From: Halobacillus sp. A5
Lineage (GTDB): Bacteria > Bacillota > Bacilli > Bacillales > Halobacillaceae
Assembly: GCF_024189315.1 (NCBI RefSeq)
Contig: NZ_JAIZEO010000002.1
Coordinates: 679,061 to 743,060 of the forward strand
Direction of reading: 5' to 3'
Length of the DNA: 64,000 nucleotides
The notes beneath the pieces are model-generated. The model had not been told where the DNA came from. It saw nothing but the letters and a program-made list of their open reading frames with translations, and made no database searches. How positions within the stretch are numbered: position 1 is the stretch's first letter; every line of letters starts with the position of its first letter. Shown piece after piece: positions 16,789 through 32,343 of the stretch. The position numbers and the translations under genes are program-made.

Positions 16789-18942
16789 ATGCCTTACAAT
16801 ATCGCCGCTGCCCTCATTACTTTCTTCCTGCTGACCGGTTTCGCCCAGCCCGACCCTGATGAAGAAATTACAATTATTCTCGAGTTGAAGGATACGTCAG
16901 CTGCCTCATTTAAAAGTCATGTCGAAACTCGGCTGCCGAGGCTTGAAGTCGTTGCTGAGTACGAGACGATTTTTAACGGCATTGCGGTAAAGGGAACTCC
17001 GTCAGAGCTTGAAAAAATCTCACGCTTAAAAGAAGTCGCCAATCAATTTCCTGTTGAAACGTATACAACTCAGGAGGAATTACTGACCGAACCGTCCGGG
17101 AGTCTTACGACGGATGTCGTTCGTCCGGATACTTCCTATACGGGAAAAGGAGTGAAAGTCGGGGTGGTGGATACAGGAATGGATTACACGCATCCGGATT
17201 TGGAAGAGAATTATCAGGGTGGGTTTGATGTGATTGATTTTGACGATGATCCGATGGAAACGACGGAAGAGGGAAAGACGCTGCACGGCACGCATGTGGC
17301 GGGGATCATTGGTGCGGATGGTGATATGAAAGGGGTGGCACCTGATGTTGATCTTTATGCCTACCGTGCTTTAGGGCCGGGAGGGATGGGTACATCGGTG
17401 CAGGTGATTGCAGCGATTGAGGAAGCTGTTGAAGACGGAATGGATGTCATCAACTTATCGCTGGGTAACGATGTTAATGGTCCCGACTGGCCGACGACGA
17501 AAGCGGTCGAGAGAGCAATTGAACTCGGGACAACGGTAATAGTAGCGGCGGGAAACGCGGGGCCGGAGACGTGGACGATCGGTTCACCCGCTACTTCGGA
17601 GCATGCCATTACCGTCGGAGCTTCCGCACTGTCAGCTGACCAGCCGCTGCTAACGATACAGGGCGAGGATAAACAGATACCTGTCAGACTGCTGCAGGGG
17701 TCAAAGCCGTGGGAGCTTTCGAAGAAATATCCGCTTCTGGAAATGGAAGGGCAGCAGGTCACAGGAGCGATGGGGAAAATTGTACTGATGAGACGCGGCG
17801 GTACGAGCTTTGCAGAAAAAGCGCAGCACGCGTATCAAAAGGGAGCGGAAGCGCTCATAATTATGAATAACACAAATGAACCGCTGCGGGGTTCGATCCA
17901 AAGCCTGAACTTACCAATTCCGGTGGCCGCTGTTACAAAGGAAGAGGGCGAGTGGCTGCTTGACAAAGGGATTGTCAGCAATCAATGGATTGATACCACA
18001 ACAGAAGAGGTGGAACATGGGATCGCACCTTTTAGCTCGAGGGGGCCTGTCACCTCATCCTGGAGCGTCAAGCCTGACATTTTAGCACCAGGCGTCGACG
18101 TCGTCAGCACTGTGCCCGGAGGTTACCAGGCCCTGCAGGGAACGAGCATGGCCGCGCCGCATATCGCTGGAGTGGCCGCTCTATTAAAAGAAGCGCATCC
18201 TGATTGGACACCTGAAGAGATTAAGCAGTCACTCATGAGTACCGCTGACCTTTTGCAGCAAAACGAAGAGCCGCTGCCACCGACAGAGCAGGGAGCGGGG
18301 TATGTTGATACCGCCTCCGCTCTCGAACCCGAATTATGGATGGAGCCCGGAGCCCTTAATTTTGGACGAATAGAAGGAGACCTTTTCCGTGAAAAAGTAA
18401 AGCTCAAAGTGGAAAATAAGCGGGACACCAGCCAGACTTACCATCTGAAGCAGCCGGAGAAGCAGCCCGGAATAGGCTGGAGTATGCCGACGACCTTCCA
18501 GCTGAGCCCGGGAGAGTCTAAAGAACTATCGATCGAAGTGAACATGAATAAATCGTTTATGAAAGAAGGTGTTCACGAAGGGTTCATTACAGTGGAAAAC
18601 AAGGAGAACACCTACCACATTCCGTACCTTTTTATGGTTGATACGTCCAATTATGAGAAGGTTTCAGGACTGGAATTGTATAAGGACTGGGAAACCGAAG
18701 CGGACTTAACGTACCGATTCAATTTAACGGAAGCTGCTGATAAGTTAACGATTGACCTATACCGGGCAGGGACGCTGCTTCACGAGGGGCGTCTGCTCAC
18801 AATCGAAGACGCTCAGGAAGGGTTGAATGAAGGTGATATTGACCTTAGAATGAGCGATGATTATACCGGCCCCTATCTGGCTGTTATTACAGTCGAAATA
18901 GACGGGACAACCCATAGCTATCCTTTCCCAATTCAGATGTAA
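16789..18942 (+). CDS. Secreted subtilisin-family serine protease, Vpr-like
   Basis: 717 residues. Signal peptide about 1-19, an inhibitor I9-like propeptide (about 26-95), then the S8 catalytic domain with Asp128 in VVDTGMD, His166 in HGTHVAG and Ser453 in GTSMAAPH. A protease-associated (PA) domain is inserted before the serine block (about 300-400; GKIVLMRRGG and ALIIMNNTNE), as in B. subtilis Vpr. The C-terminal 200 residues form beta-rich Fn3-like domains (VENKRDTSQTYHLKQPE). AAAGGAG precedes ATG 16789. Cell-wall or extracellular protein turnover is the likely role. Confidence 0.92.
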   Translation: MPYNIAAALITFFLLTGFAQPDPDEEITIILELKDTSAASFKSHVETRLPRLEVVAEYETIFNGIAVKGTPSELEKISRLKEVANQFPVETYTTQEELLTEPSGSLTTDVVRPDTSYTGKGVKVGVVDTGMDYTHPDLEENYQGGFDVIDFDDDPMETTEEGKTLHGTHVAGIIGADGDMKGVAPDVDLYAYRALGPGGMGTSVQVIAAIEEAVEDGMDVINLSLGNDVNGPDWPTTKAVERAIELGTTVIVAAGNAGPETWTIGSPATSEHAITVGASALSADQPLLTIQGEDKQIPVRLLQGSKPWELSKKYPLLEMEGQQVTGAMGKIVLMRRGGTSFAEKAQHAYQKGAEALIIMNNTNEPLRGSIQSLNLPIPVAAVTKEEGEWLLDKGIVSNQWIDTTTEEVEHGIAPFSSRGPVTSSWSVKPDILAPGVDVVSTVPGGYQALQGTSMAAPHIAGVAALLKEAHPDWTPEEIKQSLMSTADLLQQNEEPLPPTEQGAGYVDTASALEPELWMEPGALNFGRIEGDLFREKVKLKVENKRDTSQTYHLKQPEKQPGIGWSMPTTFQLSPGESKELSIEVNMNKSFMKEGVHEGFITVENKENTYHIPYLFMVDTSNYEKVSGLELYKDWETEADLTYRFNLTEAADKLTIDLYRAGTLLHEGRLLTIEDAQEGLNEGDIDLRMSDDYTGPYLAVITVEIDGTTHSYPFPIQM

Positions 18943-18949
18943 AAAGTAG

Positions 18950-18981
18950 AGGAACAGCCGCTTTATAAGCTGTTCCTTTTT
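18950..18981 (+). terminator. Rho-independent terminator after the protease gene
   Basis: AGGAACAGC pairs with GCTGTTCCT, followed by TTTTGG. Confidence 0.75.
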
Positions 18982-19051
18982 GGTTTGTGAAAAATGTGAC
19001 AAATTTATGATAAGTGTTTGTCGGACTTTTGTACTTTTGCTCACAAACACA

Positions 19052-19080
19052 TTGACATGATATGACCCCTATTGTATTCT
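19052..19080 (+). promoter_or_regulatory. Sigma-A promoter of the ATP synthase operon
   Basis: TTGACA at 19052-19057 and TATTCT at 19075-19080 are separated by 17 bp. This places transcription start near 19087, about 60 nt before the first gene of the atp operon. Confidence 0.75.
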
Positions 19081-19149
19081 TACATAGTGTGGAATGATAA
19101 GGTTTTCATACGTGGTAGCGCTTTTTTTTTTGTAAAAAGAGGTGTTGAA

Positions 19150-19368
19150 ATGAGACACTTACAATTTCCATTTCGAGCAATGGCGCTTACAAGTGCGATT
19201 GTATCTCAACTAGCTGGAGGATCGCTTGTTGGAGTGTTTTTGGGAAAGTGGGTGGACAGCCAATTTTCCACAAGTCCACTCTTTCTGATCCTGGGATTAC
19301 TTCTCGGGTTGGGAGCAGGTACATACGGAACGATTCATTTAGTACAAGCTTATACGGGAGACGATTAA
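19150..19368 (+). CDS. atpZ: AtpZ/AtpI-family small membrane protein
   Basis: 72 residues with two hydrophobic helices, LTSAIVSQLAGGSLVGVFLG and FLILGLLLGLGAGTYGTI, the pattern of AtpZ, a small Fo-associated protein of Bacillus atp operons linked to Mg2+ uptake or c-ring assembly. ATG 19150 has AAGAGGTG upstream; longer in-frame starts lack this. It is the first gene of the operon and ends 1 bp before atpI. Confidence 0.82.
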   Translation: MRHLQFPFRAMALTSAIVSQLAGGSLVGVFLGKWVDSQFSTSPLFLILGLLLGLGAGTYGTIHLVQAYTGDD

Positions 19369-19369
19369 C

Positions 19370-19738
19370 TTGGAAGAATATCAACAAATGACAGCCCGTC
19401 AGCGAAAATGGATGTTCTACCTTCTGGCAATTCTCGTTTTAGGCTGGGGCGTAACTCCCTGGCAGCCGGTTTTCCTCGGGCTTCTTTTAGGAAGCATTAT
19501 TAGTTTCTACAATCTCTGGTTGATGCAGAAAAAAATTAAAAAATTTGGCGAGCCATCAACTAAAGATAAACCACAAAGAGGTTTAGGAACGATTACAAGA
19601 ATGGCCACAGCAGCACTAGCTGTTGTAGTCACCCTACAATTTGAAGAACATTTCCATTTAATTTCAGTAGTATTGGGCCTAATGACAGCCTATTTTGTCA
19701 TTCTTATAGATTACCTGTTCAACAAAGCAACAGATTAG
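19370..19738 (+). CDS. atpI: ATP synthase subunit I
   Basis: 122-residue membrane protein with four predicted helices (FYLLAILVLGWGV, FLGLLLGSIISFYNLWLM, TAALAVVVTLQF, VLGLMTAYFVILIDYLF), matching AtpI, which assists c-ring assembly. Start is TTG 19370, with GGGAG nine nt upstream. It lies between atpZ and atpB, as in Bacillus. Confidence 0.85.
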   Translation: MEEYQQMTARQRKWMFYLLAILVLGWGVTPWQPVFLGLLLGSIISFYNLWLMQKKIKKFGEPSTKDKPQRGLGTITRMATAALAVVVTLQFEEHFHLISVVLGLMTAYFVILIDYLFNKATD

Positions 19739-20485
<747 letters not shown>

Positions 20486-20530
20486 TAAAAAAACATAAAT
20501 ACTTTTACAAAATAAGAGGAGGATTTTTAA

Positions 20531-20743
<213 letters not shown>

Positions 20744-20806
20744 GCAGAATGGGTGGCGAAGTTCATATTCTGTGAATCTTTGCCTTTCCGTTATAGCATC
20801 TAATAT

Positions 20807-20895
20807 CGAGTTTATTTCAAGAGAGAACTCGGCGCAGGCCGTTTTTTCTATGACCTGGCTTTTACTGGCGTCTAAAGGACGCCTCCGTTTTTCTA
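20807..20895 (+). promoter_or_regulatory. Attenuator-like hairpins between atpE and atpF
   Basis: The 183-bp gap after atpE is far longer than other gaps within the operon. It contains CGAGTT/AACTCG (20807-20812 with 20826-20831), followed 10 nt later by a run of six T, and then GGCGTC/GACGCC (20867-20872 with 20878-20883) followed by CCGTTTTT. Both resemble weak intrinsic terminators and could lower transcription of the downstream genes relative to atpE. Confidence 0.55.
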
Positions 20896-20911
20896 TAAGG
20901 GTTTTTTGTGA

Positions 20912-21993
<1,082 letters not shown>

Positions 21994-22002
21994 TAGGGGT
22001 GA

Positions 22003-23517
<1,515 letters not shown>

Positions 23518-23563
23518 GTAACGGCACTTAGCTGATGCGTAAAATAGCTGGAAAGGGTGGTGA

Positions 23564-24433
<870 letters not shown>

Positions 24434-24459
24434 GTGCTTGGACTTTGAACAGTAAGTAA

Positions 24460-25884
<1,425 letters not shown>

Positions 25885-25949
25885 GCATATCATTGCAAGT
25901 GTCATTCAGATGTTCTTTTTACAGGAGCATCTGACACCGGCGCTTATGA

Positions 25950-26374
<425 letters not shown>

Positions 26375-26375
<1 letters not shown>

Positions 26376-26406
26376 AAAACTGCTTTCTAAGAAAGCAGTT
26401 TTTTTG
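26375..26406 (+). terminator. Terminator of the ATP synthase operon
   Basis: AAAAACTGCTTTCT pairs with AGAAAGCAGTTTTT around a short loop and ends in a T run. Confidence 0.9.
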
Positions 26407-26640
26407 TGGTTTTGTGGCGGTGAGGGAAGTCAAGAGGAGAGCCGCAGTGCATCAGCCAGCTTCTTATCCAGAAAACAAAACGATGCCAGGTTCCGCAACG
26501 ACCTTAAAAGCCAGAAGAAATTATAAGCATCTGCCCTCCAACTTTTTTAAAAGTGAAAGGTAGTGTGCTTAAAGACCGCAGTAATACTGCTTATCGACAT
26601 CAGTGCTCCATCGATCCACCCTCTTTCGACTGAGTTGTCA

Positions 26641-26684
26641 TTATTCCCCGGGAAATAAATAATATTGCGCGGGAAATTATTTTC
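26641..26684. repeat. Two adjacent A/T-flanked CCCGGG palindromes
   Basis: TTATTCCCCGGGAAATAA (26641-26658, one mismatch to a perfect palindrome) is followed by a degenerate copy reaching GCGCGGGAAATTATT. A perfect version, ATTATTTCC-GG-GGAAATAAT, stands at 45820. The remaining 430 bp between atpC and ywzB show no gene. Confidence 0.5.
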
Positions 26685-26833
26685 ATGACATTTCCTGCCG
26701 ATAGATGAAAGTTCACAAAATTGTCATTTTTAAAGCGCAATCATTCCCAGTCATCTGGTTGACAATACATCCATATCATGTGATTCTAAACTATGTGCGT
26801 ATAATAGGCAGGAGCGTAAGCGAGGTGTAAGCA

Positions 26834-27067
26834 GTGGATCAATATTTTGTTGAAGAAGCCATAATGAGTATGACTTCCCACATTATTTTCATCATTATCA
26901 CGTGGAAGGTTTTACAGGCGGTGAATCTGGATGCTTTTTTTAGAAAAGGAAAAGTATTTGAGATTCGAGTATTAATGATTCTTATAACCATAGCTATTGC
27001 TACGTCAGTAAGTAATTTTTTCTTGGATTTAATCAACTGGTCCAGCAGTATAACCTATCTGTTTTAG
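26834..27067 (+). CDS. ywzB: DUF1146-family membrane protein (YwzB-like)
   Basis: 77 residues with two transmembrane helices (TSHIIFIIITWKVLQAV and LMILITIAIATSVSNFFLDLI). The family is found almost only after atpC in Bacillaceae. Start GTG 26834 follows GAGGTG. Function unknown; a link to ATP synthase or cell wall synthesis is only suggested by position. Confidence 0.85.
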   Translation: MDQYFVEEAIMSMTSHIIFIIITWKVLQAVNLDAFFRKGKVFEIRVLMILITIAIATSVSNFFLDLINWSSSITYLF

Positions 27068-27189
27068 TGCTTCCCAGGATTTAAAAAGCTTACTCTGCCA
27101 AATGTCTAAATGTGTCAGCAAATGTTTTGTATGAATCTCATTTTTTCCGTTCACACTTGAAGTAACTAAGGGAACGGGAGAGGTTACAT

Positions 27190-27909
27190 ATGAAACTACT
27201 TATTATATGTTTAGTGGCCATTACAGCTATCGGTTCAGGTGTTTATCCTCAGGGAACGGCTGAGGGTTGGAGCAGTGCGTCACCTTTAGTTGAACTGACA
27301 GCCTTTGCTGAGGATGAACATCTGGATATGCAAGAACTTAACATCACATTAAAAGAAGAATTCAACCAATTACAATTAGATCAGACTAGAGAATCAATTA
27401 CAAACTACTTCGATGAACCAGAGATGAAACAGGAAACGACTAGTGAGGCGACTAAATACATTTTTCATGACGGACACAAAGACAATGACATCGTCGAAAC
27501 CTTTACCGTGCTTGTGCCAAAAAGTGAAATCAATTCATTTGAAGTAGTTTATACGGTAACGTCGGCGGGTACTACACCACTAGCACCACAAATAATGGAA
27601 CAATTCGTCGATAGAGTGAAACATCAAATATTCACGAAAGATGTCACTTATTACTCATTTATTAAGAGTGAATATAGTGGTATTATGAATGAAGTTTTAT
27701 TCTATCAAAAATTCAAAAAAACATTCAATATAGCAACGATTGAAGAATCTACCGAAGAAAGCTGGAGTAGCAGATCCGGCTACACATCAAGATGGGGTCA
27801 AGCCATTGAATTACCTGAAGGATCGATGAATGTCCAATTCGCTACACGGAATTTGGGCAATCGGACAACCGTTACATTTGGCACACCCATACTAACTGCT
27901 GAATATTAA
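27190..27909 (+). CDS. ywmB: YwmB-family secreted protein
   Basis: 239 residues with a signal peptide (about 1-24, LLIICLVAITAIGSGVYPQ). The body is alpha/beta with VVYTVTS and MNVQFATRNLGNRTTVTFGTPILTAEY. Databases label this family TATA-box-binding-like (DUF1779), a fold resemblance only. Located between ywzB and murAA exactly as in B. subtilis. GAGAGG precedes ATG 27190. Confidence 0.8.
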   Translation: MKLLIICLVAITAIGSGVYPQGTAEGWSSASPLVELTAFAEDEHLDMQELNITLKEEFNQLQLDQTRESITNYFDEPEMKQETTSEATKYIFHDGHKDNDIVETFTVLVPKSEINSFEVVYTVTSAGTTPLAPQIMEQFVDRVKHQIFTKDVTYYSFIKSEYSGIMNEVLFYQKFKKTFNIATIEESTEESWSSRSGYTSRWGQAIELPEGSMNVQFATRNLGNRTTVTFGTPILTAEY

Positions 27910-27943
27910 TAATAATGAATATGGACGCGGAGGAGAATGAACC

Positions 27944-29254
27944 TTGGAAAAAATCATCGTCCGTGGTGGAAGGCAGCTTGAAGGCACTGTAAGAGCTGAA
28001 GGTGCAAAGAATGCCGTACTGCCTGTCATCGCAGCAAGTATAATCGCAAGCGAAGGAAAAAGTGTTTTACACGATGTACCAGCATTAGCTGATGTGTACA
28101 CGATTAATGAAGTCATTCGCCATTTGAATGCAGATGTTCAAATGAATGGAAGAACCGTTACCGTTGATGCTTCTACTGATTTAAAAACAGAAGCACCTAT
28201 AGAATATGTACGCAAAATGAGAGCTTCTGTGCTTGTATTGGGACCACTTCTAGCCCGCTATGGACACGCAAAGGTTGCCTTGCCAGGCGGCTGTGCGATT
28301 GGGTCCCGTCCGCTGGATCAACACCTAAAAGGGTTTGAAGCGATGGGTGCAGAAATTACAGTAGGCAATGGCACTATTGAAGCTAATGTTGAAGGACGCC
28401 TGAAGGGTGCGAAGATTTATTTTGACGTACCAAGTGTGGGGGCAACGGAAAACATTATTATGGCCGCTGCACTGGCAGAAGGCAAAACTGTTCTTGAAAA
28501 TTGTGCAAAAGAACCAGAGATTGTAGATCTCGCTAACTACTTAAACAAAATGGGTGCCCGCATTGTTGGTGCAGGTACGGAAACGATCAAAATTGAAGGT
28601 GTCGACAAGCTTTACGGCGCCACTCATCATATTATTCCTGACAGAATTGAAGCGGGTACCTTTATGGTAGCAGCGGCAATCACTGGTGGAAATGTTCTCG
28701 TTAAGGGTGCGATGCACGAGCACTTACGATCTGTTGTAGCAAAAATGGAAGAAATGGGCGTCATCATTGAAGAAGAGGATGAAGGCTTGCGTGTTATCGG
28801 ACCATCGAATTTAAAAGCAACCGATATTAAGACTATGCCGCATCCAGGCTTCCCAACTGATATGCAGTCTCAGATGATGGCACTTATGTTACATGCCACA
28901 GGAACAAGCGTCATTACGGAAACTGTTTTCGAAAATCGTTTTATGCATGTGGAAGAATTCCGCCGCATGAACGCGAAAATGAAAATCGAAGGACGCAGCG
29001 TAATTATTGAAGGACCATCTGATCTACAAGGTGCTGAAGTTCAGGCAACCGATCTGCGTGCAGGAGCAGCCCTCATTTTAGCTGGGCTCGTAGCCGAAGG
29101 ATATACACGCGTTACTGAACTCAAACACTTGGACAGAGGGTATGTGGAGTTTGCAGAGAAACTGCAGGATCTTGGTGCAGATATTGAACGCATCAATGAA
29201 GACGAAACGTATGTAGAAGAAGTGGAACCTAGCGAATCTGTATCGACCTTATAA
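27944..29254 (+). CDS. murAA: UDP-N-acetylglucosamine 1-carboxyvinyltransferase 1
   Basis: 436-residue MurA, first committed step of peptidoglycan synthesis and the fosfomycin target. Lys22-Asn23 in GAKNAVLP and the catalytic Cys117 in [14 protein letters not shown] are present, so fosfomycin sensitivity would be expected. Start is TTG 27944 after GGAGGAG. Complete second copy relative to the partial murAB at the left edge. Confidence 0.96.
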   Translation: MEKIIVRGGRQLEGTVRAEGAKNAVLPVIAASIIASEGKSVLHDVPALADVYTINEVIRHLNADVQMNGRTVTVDASTDLKTEAPIEYVRKMRASVLVLGPLLARYGHAKVALPGGCAIGSRPLDQHLKGFEAMGAEITVGNGTIEANVEGRLKGAKIYFDVPSVGATENIIMAAALAEGKTVLENCAKEPEIVDLANYLNKMGARIVGAGTETIKIEGVDKLYGATHHIIPDRIEAGTFMVAAAITGGNVLVKGAMHEHLRSVVAKMEEMGVIIEEEDEGLRVIGPSNLKATDIKTMPHPGFPTDMQSQMMALMLHATGTSVITETVFENRFMHVEEFRRMNAKMKIEGRSVIIEGPSDLQGAEVQATDLRAGAALILAGLVAEGYTRVTELKHLDRGYVEFAEKLQDLGADIERINEDETYVEEVEPSESVSTL

Positions 29255-29267
29255 TTATTTATAACCG

Positions 29268-29307
29268 AAGCAATCCTCATTTTTATTAGATGGGGATTGC
29301 TTTTTTT
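29268..29307 (+). terminator. Rho-independent terminator after murAA
   Basis: AAGCAATCC pairs with GGATTGCTT, followed by a T run. Confidence 0.85.
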
Positions 29308-29377
29308 AGTTCTATCAAAGCCTTCTGATGGATATATTTTAGTAGAAAGGTCTACTAATGTTTCAGGAGGACGAGAT

Positions 29378-30391
29378 ATGAATCGAAAGCATCGCATAGG
29401 GATCATCACCATTATAAGTATGTTTATGGGCATCCTTATTATTCCTGCCCTTATCGTCGCACCCTTTATCGGAAAAAACGACACAGCCAGCGTGGAGGAA
29501 ACTACGGCTGCCAGTGACTCTTCGACGGTAGACATCCCGGCGAGTCTTTCTCCGTTCAGCATCAATGTCATGAGAGCAACAAGCGAGAAAGTGGAAGAAG
29601 TGCCACTCGAAGACTACGTCGCCCGTGTCGTCGCGTCTGAAATGCCGGCTAACTTTGAACTGGAAGCGTTAAAGGCTCAGGCCCTCGCCGCCCGCACCTA
29701 CATTACACAGCAGCTGACCGATGGCGAACCTTATTCCGAACAAGCCGACGTCACGGACACCACCCAGCACCAGGTGTACAAAAATGAGGATGAGCTCCGG
29801 GAGCAGTGGAAAGAACAATACTCGAAAAACATGAGCCGCATCAATCAGGCTGTCAAAGAAACAGCCGGTGAAATTATTACGTATGAGGAGGAGCCAATCA
29901 CGGCCGCCTTCTTTTCAACGAGTAACGGGTACACGGAAAACTCCGAAGACTACTGGGAAAATGAAATCCCTTATTTAAAAAGCGTAGAAAGTCCGTGGGA
30001 TGAAGATTCTCCTAAGTTTTTTGATCAAAAGGTTGTGCCGATTGCTGAATTAGAGTCCGCATTAAACGTCAAGATTGCTAATGGATTAGAGAATATAAAT
30101 CTAGCAAAAACACCGGGAGGCCGCGTAGCTGAACTCTCAGTCGGGGAACAGAAGTTTACCGGACGTGAGATCCGCGAGAAACTGAACCTCCAATCCAGTG
30201 ATTTTACAATTGAACAGAAAGAGAATCACATCATCTTTACGACGAGAGGATACGGCCACGGAGTAGGCATGAGCCAATACGGAGCCAACGGCATGGCCGA
30301 AGCCGGCAAAACCTATAAAGAAATCATCAAGCACTACTACCAGAACACAGAAATCACACCCGTCAGCAAACAAACCGCCTCCCTCTCTTAA
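29378..30391 (+). CDS. spoIID: Stage II sporulation protein D
   Basis: 337 residues with an N-terminal membrane anchor (about 9-30). SpoIID is the lytic transglycosylase that, with SpoIIM and SpoIIP, drives engulfment. Signatures are EDYVARVVASEMPANFELEALKAQ-type core (VVASEMPANF near 85), FFSTSNGYTENSEDYW and GYGHGVGMSQYGANGMA near the C-terminus. ATG 29378 has AGGAGG upstream; the longer in-frame start at 29297 lies in the murAA terminator. Expected sigma-E regulon. Confidence 0.95.
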   Translation: MNRKHRIGIITIISMFMGILIIPALIVAPFIGKNDTASVEETTAASDSSTVDIPASLSPFSINVMRATSEKVEEVPLEDYVARVVASEMPANFELEALKAQALAARTYITQQLTDGEPYSEQADVTDTTQHQVYKNEDELREQWKEQYSKNMSRINQAVKETAGEIITYEEEPITAAFFSTSNGYTENSEDYWENEIPYLKSVESPWDEDSPKFFDQKVVPIAELESALNVKIANGLENINLAKTPGGRVAELSVGEQKFTGREIREKLNLQSSDFTIEQKENHIIFTTRGYGHGVGMSQYGANGMAEAGKTYKEIIKHYYQNTEITPVSKQTASLS

Positions 30392-30396
30392 CTGAG

Positions 30397-30503
30397 GTGT
30401 ACCGGGTACCACACAATTCAATCACATCCCCAATGAAACCGCCGTTATTGGCGGTTTTTTGTGTACCTGGTACCCGTTAATCACGTCTCGGTACCAGGTA
30501 CAC
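30397..30503. repeat. REP-like cluster, three cores of both classes (locus 3)
   Basis: GTGTACCGGGTACCAC at 30397 (G centre) is followed, after a small hairpin ACCGCCGTTATTGGCGGTTTTTT that acts as a terminator, by GTGTACCTGGTACC at 30461 (T centre) and GGTACCAGGTACAC at 30490 (A centre). It is the only locus with both centre classes. The first core is followed by ACACAATTCAAT, also found after the third core at 31684. Confidence 0.85.
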
Positions 30504-30586
30504 TCTCTCAGTCCCCAATAAAATTTTTTGTACTCCATGTATATATTTCCATAAAAGCGTTCAGAATGGTTTTTGAGGTGATGAAC

Positions 30587-31534
30587 ATGAGAGAGGATGG
30601 AAAGAAAAGCGTGACTAAATTAAAGTTTAAACGCTTAATGCGCAAGAAATGGCTGTATCCCGCTTTATATTTAGCGGTAGCCGCGTTGGTGTTGGTTGGA
30701 GTGTTTTGGTATCAGCAAAGTTCGAATGATGTAGCAGACCAGCTGAATGAAGGCAACCAGGCAGAAGATGATGTGTTTGTAAACGAGGATGGCGAGGAAG
30801 CTGTACCTGTTACAGGTCAGGATGAGAATCTGGAAATGCCGGTTACAAGCGATTTAGAAGCAGCGATTGTCACAAAGTATTTTGACTATGAAGCTGCAGA
30901 CGATGAACAGGAAAGTGCACTAGTCCTTTACAACAATAAGTATTACCAGAGCAAAGGAATCGATGTCGCGACAAGTGAAGGCGAAGCGTTTGACGTAACT
31001 GCCGCCCTATCTGGAACCGTAACAGAAGTTAAAGAAGATCCACTATATGGAAATGTTGTTGAGTTAACTCACGACAATGATGTAACGACGGTTTACTCCA
31101 GCTTAGGTGAGGTAGCGATTCAGTCAGGTGACGAAGTGAAGCAGGGTGACGTTCTTGGTCAATCAGGACAAAATTCTTTTGGACAAGAAAGTGGCGTTCA
31201 CGTTCACTTTGAAGTAAGAAAAGATGGCGAACCTGTTAACCCAGAAACATTCTTTGGTCAGGCAGTCAGCACAATCGAAGCAGCTGAAGCTACTTCTGAA
31301 GAGGGATCTGAAGGTTCTGAGGAATCTGAAGAAGCCGCTGAAGACGAGTCTATCCTTGAAGATGAACCTACTCCTGAAGATGAGCCGACGGAATCAGATA
31401 TTGAGCCAGCCCCTGAACAGGACGATGCTCCTGAAGAAGACGGCGAAGGAACAGAATCAGATGACGCAGGCGAAGGCGAAGACACAGAAGAGCCATCTTT
31501 AGAAGATGAAAGCTCTTCATCAACACAATCGTAA
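30587..31534 (+). CDS. spoIIQ: Stage II sporulation protein Q, degenerate LytM domain, acidic tail
   Basis: 315 residues. One membrane helix (about 24-42), then an extracytoplasmic M23/LytM domain (about 105-225). The HVHFEV motif is kept at 205-210 but the first zinc ligand position reads SKGID (Ser122, Asp126) instead of HxGxD, so it is not expected to be an active endopeptidase. SpoIIQ binds SpoIIIAH across the engulfing membranes. Residues 225-315 are an E/D/S/P-rich tail absent from B. subtilis. ATG 30587 follows TTTGAGGTG; further upstream in-frame codons run into REP-like DNA. Confidence 0.92.
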   Translation: MREDGKKSVTKLKFKRLMRKKWLYPALYLAVAALVLVGVFWYQQSSNDVADQLNEGNQAEDDVFVNEDGEEAVPVTGQDENLEMPVTSDLEAAIVTKYFDYEAADDEQESALVLYNNKYYQSKGIDVATSEGEAFDVTAALSGTVTEVKEDPLYGNVVELTHDNDVTTVYSSLGEVAIQSGDEVKQGDVLGQSGQNSFGQESGVHVHFEVRKDGEPVNPETFFGQAVSTIEAAEATSEEGSEGSEESEEAAEDESILEDEPTPEDEPTESDIEPAPEQDDAPEEDGEGTESDDAGEGEDTEEPSLEDESSSSTQS

Positions 31535-31564
31535 ATAGCAAAAGCAAAGCATTACCCACGTGCT

Positions 31565-31595
31565 AAAAATGGAGGCTGATACGGCCTCCATTTTT
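31565..31595 (+). terminator. Rho-independent terminator after spoIIQ
   Basis: AAAATGGAGGC pairs with GCCTCCATTTT and runs into a long T/C tract that leads straight to a REP-like cluster. Confidence 0.88.
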
Positions 31596-31614
31596 CTTTT
31601 TTTCTTTTTTCTCT

Positions 31615-31684
31615 GTGTACCGGGTACACAAAAGCGGCTCATCTGTACCCGGTACACAATTTGTCATCTCCTGTACCGGGTACC
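31615..31684. repeat. REP-like cluster, three cores (locus 4)
   Basis: Cores with centres G, C, G at 31615-31629, 31644-31657 and 31672-31685. The first is preceded by TTTTTTCTCT, as at loci 2, 5, 7 and 8, and the last is followed by CACACAATTCAAT. Confidence 0.9.
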
Positions 31685-31718
31685 ACACAATTCAATATTC
31701 GCCCTGCTCCTTCTTTGC

Positions 31719-31748
31719 TCATATTCGCTTAAAACATGGCGCATAACT
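31719..31748 (+). promoter_or_regulatory. Candidate sigma-E promoter of spoIIID
   Basis: TCATATT at 31719-31725 fits the sigma-E -35 pattern and CATAACT at 31742-31748 resembles the -10 CATACAAT, but the 16-bp spacing is 1-2 bp longer than usual. It would leave a leader of about 140 nt before the GTG of spoIIID. Confidence 0.35.
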
Positions 31749-31896
31749 CCGCGGTTGCAATAATAGAATGGTCATAACCGAAGAATCGGTACCATCCAGG
31801 GTGATACAACGAGAGCTTCACTACCAACATAGACGCTAAAACCCTATCCCGTCTCACCCCACCCCCTTGGATAGTCAATATCAGGAGGCGAGAGAT

Positions 31897-32175
31897 GTGC
31901 ATGACTACATCAAAGAGCGAACGATCAAGACTGGTGAGTACATTGTTGAGACAAAAAAGACGGTACGCGTGATTGCGAAAGAATTTGGTGTTTCGAAGAG
32001 TACGGTTCATAAAGATTTAACGGAACGGCTGCCTGAAATAAACGCGCCGCTGGCAAAGGAAGTGAAAAAGATCCTCGATCACCACAAGGAGATCAGGCAC
32101 CTCAGAGGCGGCGAAGCCACACGTATGAAATACCGTACGATCGGAAAAGATACACCTGTTGAGCCTACTCATTAA
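31897..32175 (+). CDS. spoIIID: Sporulation transcription regulator SpoIIID
   Basis: 92-residue DNA-binding protein that activates and represses mother-cell genes together with sigma-E and sigma-K. The helix-turn-helix is TVRVIAKEFGVSKSTVHKDL (about 22-41), followed by the basic segment HLRGGEATRMKYR. Start is GTG 31897, eight nt after AGGAGG, giving VHDYIKERTIK as in B. subtilis; the longer frame back to 31867 includes the ribosome binding site itself. Confidence 0.95.
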   Translation: MHDYIKERTIKTGEYIVETKKTVRVIAKEFGVSKSTVHKDLTERLPEINAPLAKEVKKILDHHKEIRHLRGGEATRMKYRTIGKDTPVEPTH

Positions 32176-32343
32176 GCCTTATTTCCTCCCGGGACATTTT
32201 ACACCCTTTGAAATGGAACTTTTTTCATAAGAAATAAAGCGAATGATGTAACTTTATGATAGAATATAGAATTAGATGTGCATTTCTTAACATTGAAACC
32301 ATCCGAATAGTTTTTCTGATAAATAGGGAGGATCTACTAAAAG